Shown here: positions 7,998 through 17,624 of the stretch, piece by piece
How positions within the stretch are numbered: the first letter of the stretch is position 1
Layout of the letters: every line of letters starts with the position of its first letter
Origin: Mesobacillus subterraneus
GTDB lineage: Bacteria; Bacillota; Bacilli; Bacillales; Cytobacillaceae
Reading direction: 5' to 3'
Assembly (NCBI RefSeq): GCF_003937825.1
Contig: NZ_RSFW01000014.1
Location: 248,001 to 312,000 of the forward strand
Length of the DNA stretch: 64,000 nucleotides
Made by a program: the position numbers and the translations under genes
Notes under the pieces: model-generated
What the model saw: the letters and a program-made list of their open reading frames with translations, nothing else
Told to the model about the DNA's origin: nothing
The model's database searches: none

Positions 7998-8495
7998 GTG
8001 CTGGATCAAAGAATTATAGAGGAATTACAGAATTATCTGGATCAGAATCTGGTTTATGTCTTATATGAAAAATCCATCGAATCGTTCGATGATTATGTAC
8101 TTGAGAGCATTTCCCCGATGGAAATTGAGAATTTCATCACCCAAAAACGAAAGCCGACGCTGCAAAAAGTGTTGTTTGATTACATTGATCGAAAAGGCGC
8201 GGCAGACGCTGAAGTTTATAAAAAAGCCGGCATCGACCGGAGGCATTTTTCCAAAATCCGCTCGAACCCCGAATACAGGCCGAGCAAGAATACCGTGCTG
8301 CTGCTCGCCCTCGCCCTCGAGCTGAACAAAAAAGAAACCGACAAGCTCTTAAGCTCTGCCGGCTACTCGTTATCGGACAGCGAAACATCCGATCTCGTCG
8401 TCCAGTTCTGCATCGAGAGGAAAATATACGATATCCACCAGGTCAATTACGCGCTGGATTATTTTAGCCAGAAGCCATTGGGCGGGGTGTCATAA
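7998..8495 (+). CDS. Small helix-rich, regulator-like protein
   Basis: A 165-residue soluble protein of unknown function. The middle (about 55-125) reads as a helix-turn-helix of the kind that follows 'YKKAGIDRRHFSKIRS' and 'KNTVLLLALALEL', a phrase pattern of XRE/lambda-repressor-type domains. I choose the GTG at 7998 because GGAGGAGG precedes it by about 10 bases; the upstream TTG would sit on that site. It is divergent from, and probably paired with, the VWA gene, sharing a promoter region of about 95 bases. Confidence 0.75.
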   Translation: MLDQRIIEELQNYLDQNLVYVLYEKSIESFDDYVLESISPMEIENFITQKRKPTLQKVLFDYIDRKGAADAEVYKKAGIDRRHFSKIRSNPEYRPSKNTVLLLALALELNKKETDKLLSSAGYSLSDSETSDLVVQFCIERKIYDIHQVNYALDYFSQKPLGGVS

Positions 8496-8503
8496 TGGCA
8501 GAA

Positions 8504-8912
8504 GGTGTACTGGGTTCGGACATTTCTAGTGGCTTTCTCTCCGAAAATTTCCGAAGGTGCACTGGCTTCGGACATTTCTAGTGGCTTTCTCTCCGAAAAT
8601 GTCCGAAGTTGCACTGGCTTCGGACATTTCTAGTGGCTTTCTCTCTGAAAATGTCCGAAGATGCACTGGCTTCGGACATTTCTAGCTGCTTTCCCTCCGA
8701 AAATGTCCGAAGGTGCATTGACTTCGGACATTTCTAGTGGCTTCCCCTCCGAAAATGTCCGAAGTTGCACTGGGTTCGGACATTTCTAGTGGCTTTCTCT
8801 CCGAAAATGTCCGAAGATGCACTGACTTCGGACATTTCTAGCGGCTTTCCCTCCGAAAATGTCCGAAGGTGCATTGACTTCGGACATTTCTAGTGGCTTT
8901 TCCTCGGAAAAC
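8504..8912. repeat. Intergenic array A1: 52-bp units with inverted 12-bp words
   Basis: Seven complete contiguous units of exactly 52 bp start at 8504, 8556, 8608, 8660, 8712, 8764 and 8816, plus a partial eighth from 8868. Each unit has the word CTTCGGACATTT and, 18 bases later, its reverse complement AAATGTCCGAAG, so the word recurs about every 26 bases in alternating orientation. Units differ by a few substitutions. The array fills the space between two convergent genes. Small reading frames through it have no ribosome binding site. There are no unique spacers, so it is not CRISPR. Confidence 0.95.
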
Positions 8913-8958
8913 GGTGACATCCCCAATTATTTCTCTTCACTAACTACTCATCAAAAGA

Positions 8959-8991
8959 GAAGCCTGGAGATTAAGGTGATCTCCAGGCTTC
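8959..8991 (-). terminator. Terminator of small gene 8997-9179
   Basis: Perfect 13-base stem GAAGCCTGGAGAT/ATCTCCAGGCTTC with a 7-base loop; on the minus strand it is followed by TCTTTT, directly after the stop of the 60-residue gene. Confidence 0.85.
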
Positions 8992-8996
8992 GATTA

Positions 8997-9179
8997 TTAG
9001 TGGATGACTGTTCCGCGCTCGAAATGGTTCATGCAGGTCAATTCGATTATATAATCATAATTCGCAATCGCCCGTTGGAGCTCTATTTTTTCATCTATAG
9101 ACAGGTTTGGATTCTGCATTTTATTCACGAGCTGCATTTGCAAGGCTTCTAATTGTGATTTTACTTCTTGATAGTTCAT
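8997..9179 (-). CDS. Small hypothetical protein
   Basis: A 60-residue, helix-rich, soluble protein (QEVKSQLEALQMQLVNKM, then a charged helix). I do not recognise the family. Support comes from GGAAGG about 9 bases before the ATG at 9179 and a strong terminator right after the stop. The GTG further upstream would sit too close to the ribosome binding site. Confidence 0.65.
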   Translation of the reverse strand: MNYQEVKSQLEALQMQLVNKMQNPNLSIDEKIELQRAIANYDYIIELTCMNHFERGTVIH

Positions 9180-9344
9180 GTCCAACACCCTTCCTTATTA
9201 AAATGTGAAATCGCTTTCTTACTATAATTATATCCCGCAAACCCCTGCGGGTACCTTAATAATTATTTCATTTTTGTGAAACCTTTTTATAGAAATCGGA
9301 GTCAAAATTGGATGAGATTATTAAATGATGAAAGGTGGCTAACG

Positions 9345-9947
9345 ATGAAATTCCTAAAAGGTCCGTATGATTCTTTTGATACTTTACTCGAAACGCTCCC
9401 AACCTTGCCCCGCAAAGCCAGGACGCTGCTGATTGGCGTGGATGGCTGCGGGGGCTCGGGAAAGAGTACGTTTTCGAGGGAATTGCGTGAAAGTCTTGCT
9501 AACGTAACGGTTGTCCATAAAGATGATTTTTATCTGCCTTCAGGCAACATCATTAAAGACCGTCCTGAAAACAAGCCGATTGGGGCTGATTTTGACTGGA
9601 GGCGTCTGAGAGAGCAGGTTCTTGAACCTTTAAGCTCCAACCAGGAAGGGCATTATCAGCGCTATGACTGGAATGAAGATCGTTTGGCGGAATTCCATAC
9701 TGTTCCGGTTGGCGGCATTGTCATTATTGAGGGCGTCTATTCCACGCGTGATGAACTGCAGGATTTTTATGACCTGAAAATCTGGGTGGAATGTCCTCGT
9801 GAATTGCGGCTTGCGCGCGGCATCGAGAGGGATGGCGAGGGTGCACGCGAGATGTGGGAAGCCAATTGGATGGTGGGTGAGGACATGTATGTGGAACAGC
9901 AAAAACCTTTGGAACGTGCGGACATTGTATTAAGCGGCACTCCATAA
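9345..9947 (+). CDS. Uridine-kinase-like P-loop NTPase
   Basis: A 200-residue cytoplasmic protein of the uridine kinase/phosphoribulokinase group. The Walker A motif is GVDGCGGSGKST (31-42); a DDFY motif follows at about 61-64, the usual base/acceptor position, and an EGVYS stretch near 130. It likely phosphorylates a nucleoside or sugar, substrate not readable. I use the ATG at 9345 with AAAGGTGG before it; the longer frame has no support. It converges on the methyltransferase gene through a shared hairpin. Confidence 0.85.
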   Translation: MKFLKGPYDSFDTLLETLPTLPRKARTLLIGVDGCGGSGKSTFSRELRESLANVTVVHKDDFYLPSGNIIKDRPENKPIGADFDWRRLREQVLEPLSSNQEGHYQRYDWNEDRLAEFHTVPVGGIVIIEGVYSTRDELQDFYDLKIWVECPRELRLARGIERDGEGAREMWEANWMVGEDMYVEQQKPLERADIVLSGTP

Positions 9948-9949
9948 AA

Positions 9950-9974
9950 ATGACGCTCAGATACCTGAGCGTCA
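9950..9974. terminator. Bidirectional hairpin between convergent genes
   Basis: ATGACGCTCAG/CTGAGCGTCAT around a 4-base loop, overlapping the stop of the minus-strand methyltransferase gene. The T-run is poor. Confidence 0.55.
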
Positions 9975-10937
9975 TGAGTTTCTTCTGCAAACAATCACTT
10001 CTCGGATAAAGTTTCCTTTCCGCACAACACCCCGATCGACAATTTCAAAACCTGCTTCAACAATCACCGGATCGATTGGTTCAATGGTGACGATGACCAA
10101 TTTCTCAGCGAACTTCCTTGTCCTTTCAAGCATTTCGAGCTGTTCTTCGGCGGTAATGACGGAGCAGAGATTGTATGGCATATCAATTATCGCCACATTA
10201 TATTCGCCTGTCACATCACGAAGGTCCATATATTTAATCTCGGTCTCATAACCAAAATGTGCGATGTTCTCGCGCGTTCCGGCCAAAATAAGCGGATTAT
10301 TGTCGCTGCCGACGATACCAATGCCCATCGACAGGGCCTCGACGACTACAGTTCCAATTCCGCAGCAAGGATCGATCGCTTTCACGCCTGCTGGATTTGG
10401 GACGGCGATATTCGCGACCGCCCTGGCGACACGGGTGCTCAATGCGGTGGAATAACTGTGCGGCTTTTGCTGGTGGTGCAGCCAAATCGCCTCACTGCTG
10501 TGGTATAAACCAAACACCCAGCGACCGTTCACCTTTAAAAATCCGAACAGCAAGTCCGGCTGGTCTAGCTCTGGCTGACCCGGAACAGCCAGGCCAACCT
10601 CCCGCTCGATTCTCCGACGATCGGCGAATGCCCATTTTTCATCTCCGGCATCTTTTACAAAAATAACCTTGAAGGTCGCACCCTCTAGCTGCAATTCTTT
10701 TACCTTGGCGATGATATCGTTAATATCAGCCCCTTCAATAATCACATCAATTCTTTCTCTTATAAAAGGACTCCTGCTTGGGTCAATGTTTATCATACTT
10801 TCAATCACTCCGGTCTCAGAATCCTTCCCGAAAAACGACCGCATCTCCAGCATGCATAATGATTCTTCCTCTTTATGGAACGCATATGTATAGATAAAAG
10901 AGCGAGGTTCACTCAGCAAATTATCAAATCCTTTCAA
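9972..10937 (-). CDS. SAM-dependent RNA methyltransferase (UPF0020/Trm11-like)
   Basis: A 321-residue class I methyltransferase. The C-terminal catalytic domain starts with the SAM loop DPCCGIGTVVVEAL (about 189-202) and has the target-base motif DMPYN (about 252-256), a variant of N/DPPY as used by N2-guanine or similar RNA base methylases. The N-terminal half is probably the RNA-binding region. The first start is TTG at 10937, only 3 bases after the stop of the upstream CDF gene; a TTG five codons later has a better AAAGGA site, so the exact start is open. Coupled to the CDF gene. Confidence 0.85.
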   Translation of the reverse strand: MKGFDNLLSEPRSFIYTYAFHKEEESLCMLEMRSFFGKDSETGVIESMINIDPSRSPFIRERIDVIIEGADINDIIAKVKELQLEGATFKVIFVKDAGDEKWAFADRRRIEREVGLAVPGQPELDQPDLLFGFLKVNGRWVFGLYHSSEAIWLHHQQKPHSYSTALSTRVARAVANIAVPNPAGVKAIDPCCGIGTVVVEALSMGIGIVGSDNNPLILAGTRENIAHFGYETEIKYMDLRDVTGEYNVAIIDMPYNLCSVITAEEQLEMLERTRKFAEKLVIVTIEPIDPVIVEAGFEIVDRGVVRKGNFIREVIVCRRNS

Positions 10938-10940
10938 AAG

Positions 10941-11810
10941 TCATTCCGGCTCAACATGCACATGAACGTCATAAATTTCGTATTCTTCCACAAGCTTCTG
11001 CTCAACGCGTGTGGAGATGTCGTGTGCCGTGCTGATGTCGAGTGTCGGGTCCACGGTGATGACGCAGTCGACAACGATATTGTTTCCATAGCTGCGTGCT
11101 TTTAAATCTTTGATGCCGTTGACGCCGGGAATCGCACAAATCGTTTGTTTATACTCTTTAACGAGGTCGACATCAAAACCGTCTGTGAGCTGGTGCGATG
11201 CTTCCCGGAAGATTCCCCAGCCTGTTTTTACAATAAGGACACCGACGATGACTGCGGTAACGGGGTCAAGCCACGGCAACCCGAATTGGGAGCCGATGAT
11301 GCCAACGGCGGTTCCGATGCTCACCCACGAATCGGACAGATTATCCTTTGCCGCAGCCATGACCGAATGGCTTTTTATTTTGCGCGCAAGGTTCTGATTA
11401 TAGCGATAGACCATATACATAACAAGTGCCGAGAATACGCCTGTCCAGACAGCGATCAGATCTGGCGCTTCCACAGCACCTTTAAAAATCGAGGTGACCG
11501 CACTGAATAAAACTTCCACACCGACAAGGATCATGATAAACGACGCGACCATCGAAGCGACCATTTCTGATTTCCAGTGGCCGTACAGATGGTCTTCGTC
11601 TGCCGGCTTTTGCGACAGCCTCAGGCCGATCAAGACGGAAACCGAGGCTAAAATATCGGTTGTATTGTTGAGCCCATCGGCCTTCAATGCCTCTGAACCG
11701 CTGATATGCCCCACGAATAGTTTTAATGCGGATAGGATTAAATAAGCGGCGATGCTGATGATTGCCCCGCGTTCGCCTAACTTTAGATTTGAGTAACGTT
11801 GTTCATCCAT
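10941..11810 (-). CDS. Cation diffusion facilitator, probably Mn2+ exporter
   Basis: A 289-residue CDF-family membrane antiporter: six predicted membrane helices in the first 205 residues, metal-site motifs ADGLNNTTD and DNLSD in the second and fifth helices, HLYGHWKSE between, and a C-terminal cytoplasmic domain ending in HVHVEPE. It most resembles the Bacillus MneP/MneS group that exports Mn2+; iron or zinc is possible. The start is ATG 11810 with GGAGG 7 bases upstream rather than the longer frame. Confidence 0.9.
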   Translation of the reverse strand: MDEQRYSNLKLGERGAIISIAAYLILSALKLFVGHISGSEALKADGLNNTTDILASVSVLIGLRLSQKPADEDHLYGHWKSEMVASMVASFIMILVGVEVLFSAVTSIFKGAVEAPDLIAVWTGVFSALVMYMVYRYNQNLARKIKSHSVMAAAKDNLSDSWVSIGTAVGIIGSQFGLPWLDPVTAVIVGVLIVKTGWGIFREASHQLTDGFDVDLVKEYKQTICAIPGVNGIKDLKARSYGNNIVVDCVITVDPTLDISTAHDISTRVEQKLVEEYEIYDVHVHVEPE

Positions 11811-12072
11811 GGACCTGCCTCCATTCAACTGCTAGAACATTTTAACAATCAAGGAGCGAGTGGGTCTACAGCAACCTTTTTATCCTCGGGCATGTAAATG
11901 AAAGACGCGCAAAAAAGTTTCCTTTGGCAAAATAGAAAATATTACCTGAAACCTTCAGCATACTTTTGCAGTACAATAACTATCGGAAAATTATGCGTAT
12001 AGCGGTCGGGCTACAAAACTACCTGAAATTGTGTTAGAATGGAAACTTCAATAGATTCCTAGGAGGGATTGC

Positions 12073-13935
12073 ATGGGGACAAAGAAAAACAAGTCCATCC
12101 ACTTTGTATTGCTTGCCATTGTCCTTTTATGGCTCAAAACCTACACCGTTTATAAAATCAATTTTGATATAGATATTGAAAATAAACTGCAGGAGTTCAT
12201 CCTGTTCATCAATCCATTAAGCTTCCTTATGTTTATTATTGGCATCGGGATCTTCATGGCAAACAGGAAACAAAAAATATTTGTCGTAACTGCAAGCTTC
12301 ATCACTTCGTTCGTCCTGTATGCGAATGTCGTCTACTACCGTGAATTCAGTGATTTCATCACGATTCCGCTGTTGACTCAGACAAGCAATATGGGCGATT
12401 TGAAAAGCAGTGTCGGCGAGTTGGTCAGCTGGGCTGACATCCTGTATTTCATGGATGCGTTATTGATCCTGGCTCTGGCTTTTGTCAAAACACCGAAGAT
12501 TTCCTTCAAGAAGTACAGAAATGTTGGCGCTGCAGCTTTCTATTTCAGCGCATTCGGCCTCGCCTTTTTCAATCTTGGGCTTTCCGAGTCTGAGCGTCCG
12601 GAATTACTGACACGTACTTTTGACCGGGAAATCCTGGTTAAAAATATCGGGACTTACAATCACCACATTTACGATGCCTACCTGCAAACGAAGACAACGG
12701 CGCAGCGTGCGCTTGCAGATGGCAACCAGTTAACGGAGATCGAGAACTATACTCGCGCTCAATATACAGAACCATCGAAAGAAATGTTCGGTGCGGCAAA
12801 GGGAAAAAACATCATTGTCATCTCAATGGAATCAACCCAGAGCTTCGTCATCGGACAAAAGGTGAATGGACAGGAAATTACACCATTCCTGAATGAGTTC
12901 ATAAAGGACAGCTACTACTTTGATAATTTTTACCATCAGACAGCACAAGGGAAAACGTCTGATTCAGAATTCCTATTGGAAAACTCTTTATATCCACTTG
13001 GCCGCGGTGCCGTGTTCTTCACGCACTCTGGCAATGAATATGTATCACTTGCGGAACGGCTGAAAGAAAACGCCTATTACACAGCAAAGCTTCATGCGAA
13101 CAACAAGAGCTTCTGGAACCGCGATGTAATGTACAACAACTTCGGCTATGACCGTTTCTACTCATTGCCGGATTATGAAGTTAACGAAGAGAATTCAGTC
13201 GGCTGGGGCATGAAGGACATCGAGTTCTTTGATCAGTCGGTAGAACACTTGAAAGATATGCCGAAGCCATTCTTCGCTAAGTTCATTACGCTGACAAACC
13301 ACTTCCCGTTTGAACTGGACGAGGAGGACAAATTCATCGATGAATATGATTCACCAAGCGGCACGCTGAACCGCTACTTCCCAACTGTCCGCTATACGGA
13401 TGAAGCATTCAAGCTGTTCATTGAGGATCTGAAGGCTGAAGGTCTTTATGAAGATTCCATCATCGTCATCTACGGTGACCACTATGGAATTTCCGAAAAC
13501 CACAACCGTTCAATGGCTCAATACCTTGGAAAAGAAATCACGCCATTTGTTTCAACACAATTGCAGCGTGTGCCATTGATCGTTCACATCCCGGGCCATG
13601 AAGGCAAGACGATCTCTACTGTTTCAGGACAGATCGACCTTCGTCCGACATTACTGAACCTGGCAGGGATTGATACGAAGCAGGATATCCAATTTGGTTC
13701 AGACCTATTCTCTAAAAAGGATAACTTCGTTGTCCTGAGAGATGGCAGCTTCATCACAGACAAAGTCGTGTACACGAAAGGCACTTGCTACGATAAAGCA
13801 ACCGAAGAGCCGACCGAAATGGCAAGCTGTGAACCATATATCGAGCACGCCAAGAATGAACTGAGCTACTCAGACCAGATCATTTACGGCGACTTGCTTC
13901 GCTTTTACGGTAAAGAAGAAGAACAACAAGAATAA
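12073..13935 (+). CDS. ltaS: Lipoteichoic acid synthase family protein
   Basis: A 620-residue polyglycerolphosphate synthase. Five membrane helices lie in residues 9-170, then a linker and an extracellular sulfatase-fold domain. Catalytic residues fit the family: Glu253 in ISMEST, the nucleophile Thr295 in GKTSDSE, and the metal ligands in YGDHYG (about 469-474). It moves glycerol phosphate from phosphatidylglycerol to build lipoteichoic acid. Bacilli have up to four paralogues (LtaS, YfnI, YqgS, YvgJ), so the symbol is by family. AGGAGGG precedes the ATG and a strong terminator follows. Confidence 0.93.
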   Translation: MGTKKNKSIHFVLLAIVLLWLKTYTVYKINFDIDIENKLQEFILFINPLSFLMFIIGIGIFMANRKQKIFVVTASFITSFVLYANVVYYREFSDFITIPLLTQTSNMGDLKSSVGELVSWADILYFMDALLILALAFVKTPKISFKKYRNVGAAAFYFSAFGLAFFNLGLSESERPELLTRTFDREILVKNIGTYNHHIYDAYLQTKTTAQRALADGNQLTEIENYTRAQYTEPSKEMFGAAKGKNIIVISMESTQSFVIGQKVNGQEITPFLNEFIKDSYYFDNFYHQTAQGKTSDSEFLLENSLYPLGRGAVFFTHSGNEYVSLAERLKENAYYTAKLHANNKSFWNRDVMYNNFGYDRFYSLPDYEVNEENSVGWGMKDIEFFDQSVEHLKDMPKPFFAKFITLTNHFPFELDEEDKFIDEYDSPSGTLNRYFPTVRYTDEAFKLFIEDLKAEGLYEDSIIVIYGDHYGISENHNRSMAQYLGKEITPFVSTQLQRVPLIVHIPGHEGKTISTVSGQIDLRPTLLNLAGIDTKQDIQFGSDLFSKKDNFVVLRDGSFITDKVVYTKGTCYDKATEEPTEMASCEPYIEHAKNELSYSDQIIYGDLLRFYGKEEEQQE

Positions 13936-13939
13936 TCTT

Positions 13940-13971
13940 AAACTCCGCTGAATGTACAGCGGAGTTTTTTT
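13940..13971 (+). terminator. Terminator of ltaS
   Basis: AACTCCGCTG/CAGCGGAGTT stem, 6-base loop, then a run of seven T. Confidence 0.9.
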
Positions 13972-13978
13972 GTTCATT

Positions 13979-14008
13979 AAAAAACGCTCCCGTTAAGGAG
14001 CGTTTCAT
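13979..14008 (-). terminator. Terminator of the RNase J gene
   Basis: On the minus strand AAACGCTCC pairs with GGAGCGTTT, then a T-run; it sits back-to-back with the ltaS terminator. Confidence 0.85.
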
Positions 14009-14014
14009 TGTGTA

Positions 14015-15679
14015 TTATACTTCCATTATTATCGGCAGAATCATCGGTCTTCTGCCTGTCTTGCTGTACAGGAATGGGTTGACGACGTCAATGACGGCCT
14101 TTTTGATGCTTGACCAGTCCTTCGTTCCGCCTGCCAGTTCTGTGACAATTTTATCGGTGATGATTTCTTCGAGATTCTTCATCAAATCGCCTGATTCCCT
14201 GACGTAGACAAAGCCTCTTGTTACGACGGTCGGCTTGTTAACCATCACTTTCTTCTCGCGGTCGATCATCATCGTGACAATCACAAGACCATCCTGGGAC
14301 AGCACTCTTCTATCTTTTAACACGATATGCCCGATATCGCCGATGCCACTGCCGTCAACATAAACTGGCTGTGCCGGAACCTTGCCGGCTACCTGGCCGC
14401 CATCAGCCGATAATTCAAGTACATCGCCATTGTCTAAAATAAAGCAGTTTTCGCGTGGGATTCCGCATTGCTCCGCCAGCTTCACATGCTGATCGAGCAT
14501 GCGGAACTCACCGTGAATCGGAATGAAGTACTTCGGATTCAAGAGCTTGATCATGAGTTTCTGCTCTTCCTGCTTCCCATGTCCGGAAGTATGGACTTCA
14601 CTGATTTTATGGTGAATGACATCTGCCCCGATGCGGTGCAGCTTATCAATCACGCGGTTCACACTGACGGTATTCCCTGGAATCGGTGAAGATGAGAATA
14701 CAATGGTGTCTCCTGGAATGACTGAAATCTGCCGATGCGTCCCATTCGCGATTCTCGCCAGTGCCGCCATCGGTTCCCCCTGGCTGCCCGTACAAATGAT
14801 AGTCAGCTCATTGCTAGGTATCTGTCCTATTTCATTCACGCTGACGAATACCTCATCCGGTGCGGTAATGTACCCCAGTCTGCGCCCGATTTCGAATGTC
14901 TTCTCCATGCTGCGTCCGACAATCGCCATTTTGCGATTATGCCTTAAGGATGACTTCACGACCTGCTGGACACGGTCGATATTGGAAGCGAATGTCGCAA
15001 AAATCACACGTCCGTCGACCGTCTGGAAAATATCCTCGATCGCTTCGCCAACTCGTTTTTCAGAAACGGAAAAACCAGGAACTTCGCTGTTCGTGCTGTC
15101 CGATAATAGGCACAGCACGCCCTCGCTGCTCACTTCCGCGATTTTTTGAAAATCCGTGCCTGCTCCAACAGGCGTCAAATCAAATTTAAAGTCACCTGTG
15201 TGGACAATATTCCCTTCCGGAGTGGTGACGACCACACCGAAAGAATCCGCGATACTATGCGTCGTCCGGAAAAAACGCACCTTGATATGCTGGAATTCGA
15301 CGACGGTATCGTTGTTGATCTGATGGAACTTGACGCCTTTGATTCGGTGCTCCTGCAATTTGGACTTGATCAGCTCAACAGCAAAATCACCGCCATAAAT
15401 CGGCGCCTTCACGTCCTGAAGCAAAAACGGCAGCCCGCCGATGTGGTCCTCATGCCCGTGCGTCACGAAAATCCCAACCAGCTTGTCCTGGTTTTGCTTC
15501 AAGTAGGTGTAATCCGCGAGCACATAATCAATGCCCAGCAGCTCATTGTCCGGGAACTTGATTCCGCAGTCCACCAGCACCATTTCATTTTTGTATTCGA
15601 TTACATACGTGTTTTTACCGATCTCACCAAGACCGCCTAAAGCGAAAATCTTGAGATCCTTTTTCAATTTCGTTTCCAT
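14015..15679 (-). CDS. rnjA: Ribonuclease J (RNase J1-type)
   Basis: A 554-residue beta-CASP metallo-beta-lactamase RNase, with 5'-exonuclease and endonuclease activity in mRNA decay and rRNA processing. The zinc motif is H74-G-H76-E-D78-H79; further ligands sit in TTHSI and TGDFKFD, and the C-terminus ends GRRPMILPIIMEV, as I recall for B. subtilis RNase J1. AGGAG precedes the ATG. B. subtilis rnjA follows rpoY; here no such small gene is upstream, only a repeat array, so this could be a second RNase J copy. Confidence 0.9.
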   Translation of the reverse strand: METKLKKDLKIFALGGLGEIGKNTYVIEYKNEMVLVDCGIKFPDNELLGIDYVLADYTYLKQNQDKLVGIFVTHGHEDHIGGLPFLLQDVKAPIYGGDFAVELIKSKLQEHRIKGVKFHQINNDTVVEFQHIKVRFFRTTHSIADSFGVVVTTPEGNIVHTGDFKFDLTPVGAGTDFQKIAEVSSEGVLCLLSDSTNSEVPGFSVSEKRVGEAIEDIFQTVDGRVIFATFASNIDRVQQVVKSSLRHNRKMAIVGRSMEKTFEIGRRLGYITAPDEVFVSVNEIGQIPSNELTIICTGSQGEPMAALARIANGTHRQISVIPGDTIVFSSSPIPGNTVSVNRVIDKLHRIGADVIHHKISEVHTSGHGKQEEQKLMIKLLNPKYFIPIHGEFRMLDQHVKLAEQCGIPRENCFILDNGDVLELSADGGQVAGKVPAQPVYVDGSGIGDIGHIVLKDRRVLSQDGLVIVTMMIDREKKVMVNKPTVVTRGFVYVRESGDLMKNLEEIITDKIVTELAGGTKDWSSIKKAVIDVVNPFLYSKTGRRPMILPIIMEV

Positions 15680-15715
15680 AGTTCAGCTCCTGTTTGTTTG
15701 TACAAAGATATATCA

Positions 15716-15729
15716 ATTCCCTCGGGAAT
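15716..15729. promoter_or_regulatory. Short inverted repeat upstream of RNase J
   Basis: ATTCCC-TC-GGGAAT, a 14-base interrupted palindrome 37-50 bases upstream of the RNase J start, in an AT-rich leader. It could be an operator or a leader hairpin; function unknown. Confidence 0.35.
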
Positions 15730-15999
15730 CTTTTAATTATTTTATCGTTCAGGACCTTCGCGAAAAGAATCCTGGAAATGCAGAAAGAAGGTTACTGCGA
15801 ATAGCAACAATCAATACCTTTTTTTAAAAGAATAATGAAGAAATAAGTTGGAGAATATAAGAGGTTGAATTCTTAAAATATAACACAAAGTGGAGAATTC
15901 AACAAATAATGCTCTTCTAATAGTGAGACGAACCAATTCGGATAAAGTTTCCCTGGCGGGGATAAATTTTATGGAGGGCATGATGTTTGGCGATTTGCC

Positions 16000-16440
16000 G
16001 TTTCCTATTTTATGGAAAAAGTAGTGTAAAAGAGGAAAATCGTAGTGGAAAATGTAATTTTCGTAGTGATAAGGGGCAATTTCGTAGTGAAAATGCGGAA
16101 TTCCGTAGTGAAAATAGCATATATCGTAGTGATGAACATTTTTTTGCCAGTGAAGAAGCCTGTCTTCGTACTGATGAGCATTTTTTTGCCAGTGATGAAG
16201 CCCGTTTTCGTAGTGAGGAGCGTCTTTTTGCCAAAGATCAAGCCAATTTTCGAAGACAATTCGTCGCTTTTTCGTATTTTGAAGCTCCTTCCGTAGTAAT
16301 ACACGGCTTTTTCGTAATAGTGAAGCCACCTTCAGTAGAAATTTGCGGCTTTTCCGAATTAATGAAGCCAGCTTGCGAATTTATTCCCGGCTTTTCATAT
16401 CGATTAAGTTGTTTCCGTAACGCATTTCAGCTTTTTAGCC
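16000..16440. repeat. Intergenic array A2: 21-bp phrase 'CGTAGTGA', about 20 units
   Basis: The word GTAGTG(A) or a variant begins at 16021, 16042, 16063, 16084, 16105, 16126, 16147, 16168, 16189, 16210, 16231 and 16252, an exact 21-bp period; after that the units decay but continue near that period to about 16420. Because 21 is a multiple of three, frames on both strands stay open and give seven-residue pseudo-repeats (153 and 172 codons); none has a ribosome binding site. It fills the space between the RNase J start and the PAS-chemoreceptor 3' end. The rest of 15730-16000 shows nothing I can name. Confidence 0.92.
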
Positions 16441-16478
16441 CTGGGTGAGCAAGTTTGCGTCATCATAAAAAAAATAAA

Positions 16479-16500
16479 CACCGGCGATAGTAAGCCGGTG
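16479..16500 (-). terminator. Terminator of the PAS-chemoreceptor gene
   Basis: CACCGGC/GCCGGTG stem with an 8-base loop; on the minus strand TTTATTTTTTTT follows. Confidence 0.85.
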
Positions 16501-16506
16501 CCCAAT

Positions 16507-17508
16507 TTATAATAAATCTTTAAACGTTCTGGCCTGCTGGTCGAGTTCGCGTGCGGCATTTACGATTTCTCGGAAGGCTTCGACGGCTTGTTCATTGAGG
16601 CCCTGGTTATTGGTGATGCCTGATTGTGAGCGGATGGTGGCTTCGCTGATTTTACCGATTTCCCCGGAGATTCCTTCGATATGGGCATTGACTTCCTGGA
16701 TGGAGTCCTGGACGCGGGTGGCGAGTTTCCTTACTTCGCCTGCCACCACGTTGAAACCTCTTCCATGCTCACCCGCGCGTGCAGCTTCAATCGCAGCGTT
16801 CAAGGCAAGAAGGTTGGTCTGGGCGGCGATTTCGCGGATGGTCTGGACAATGCTGCCGATTGATTTTGCCTGGGATTTCAACGATTCAAGGATTTCAAGG
16901 TTTTCCTGGGATTGAGCAACAAGTTTGCTGGCTGCAGCAACCGCTTCTTCGCTTCTGGTGATGCCTGCCTCTGCCCGGCCACTTAAATTTTCCGACATTT
17001 GCAGCAGCCGTTCTGCTACCCTCGTTGCATTCTGCTCACGTTCGGAAATGTCGGTTGCTACCTTTACTACTCCTGCTACTTTTCCTGAGGCATCATAGAC
17101 CGGTGTATACGTTGCCTCCAGCAAGATTCGCTTGCCTCGTTTTGTGACTCGTTCGATTTTTTCCTGAAAGCTTTTGCCTGCGCGCAGGTTTCTCCATAAT
17201 TCCATGTACGCTCTGCTCGCTGCAAATTCCGACGTGCAGAACTGCTTGTGAAGAAGGCCAGGCATTTCATCCACTCGATACTCCATCGTTCTGGCGAAGT
17301 TTTCGTTCGCCCATAGCACTTTTCCGTTCGGATCGAACTCAATCATTGCCAGTGATCTCTCTATAGCAGCCAAAACAGCGTCTTCCTGAAAAACCTGTGT
17401 ACTTTTTACCGGTGCACTTGTAAGCATCGTATTGATCATCCTCTTTCTCAATTCTTGATTGTCTTCGATTGGCCTTTGACTAAAGAAAGACTCTCTATTT
17501 TGCGGCAC
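16507..17508 (-). CDS. Soluble PAS-domain methyl-accepting chemotaxis protein
   Basis: A 333-residue cytoplasmic transducer without membrane helices. A PAS domain spans about 52-158 ([12 protein letters not shown] ... [12 protein letters not shown]), followed by a short MCP signalling hairpin whose tip is the conserved [19 protein letters not shown] (about 222-240). It may sense redox, oxygen or a small ligand through PAS. GTG at 17508 is the longest start; ATG at 17442 is an alternative. It is divergent from glpP. Confidence 0.9.
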   Translation of the reverse strand: MPQNRESFFSQRPIEDNQELRKRMINTMLTSAPVKSTQVFQEDAVLAAIERSLAMIEFDPNGKVLWANENFARTMEYRVDEMPGLLHKQFCTSEFAASRAYMELWRNLRAGKSFQEKIERVTKRGKRILLEATYTPVYDASGKVAGVVKVATDISEREQNATRVAERLLQMSENLSGRAEAGITRSEEAVAAASKLVAQSQENLEILESLKSQAKSIGSIVQTIREIAAQTNLLALNAAIEAARAGEHGRGFNVVAGEVRKLATRVQDSIQEVNAHIEGISGEIGKISEATIRSQSGITNNQGLNEQAVEAFREIVNAARELDQQARTFKDLL

Positions 17509-17624
17509 TTTATACCTATCCTACTATTCACTCCCACATGGCACAATTTTGAATGTGTTAAGCTGTTCCACCAGCCTATGTATGATAAGATATTGGATAA
17601 CTTAATTTTAAGGAAGGGATCCGC

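Noticed and set aside
8504-8912. CRISPR-like look of the 52-bp array
   Set aside because: Units are contiguous and alike over their whole length; there are no unique spacers and no cas genes.
15811-16448. Open frames of 153 and 172 codons on both strands through array A2
   Set aside because: They exist only because the repeat step is 21 bp; no ribosome binding site, unrelated flanks, and several frames are open at once.
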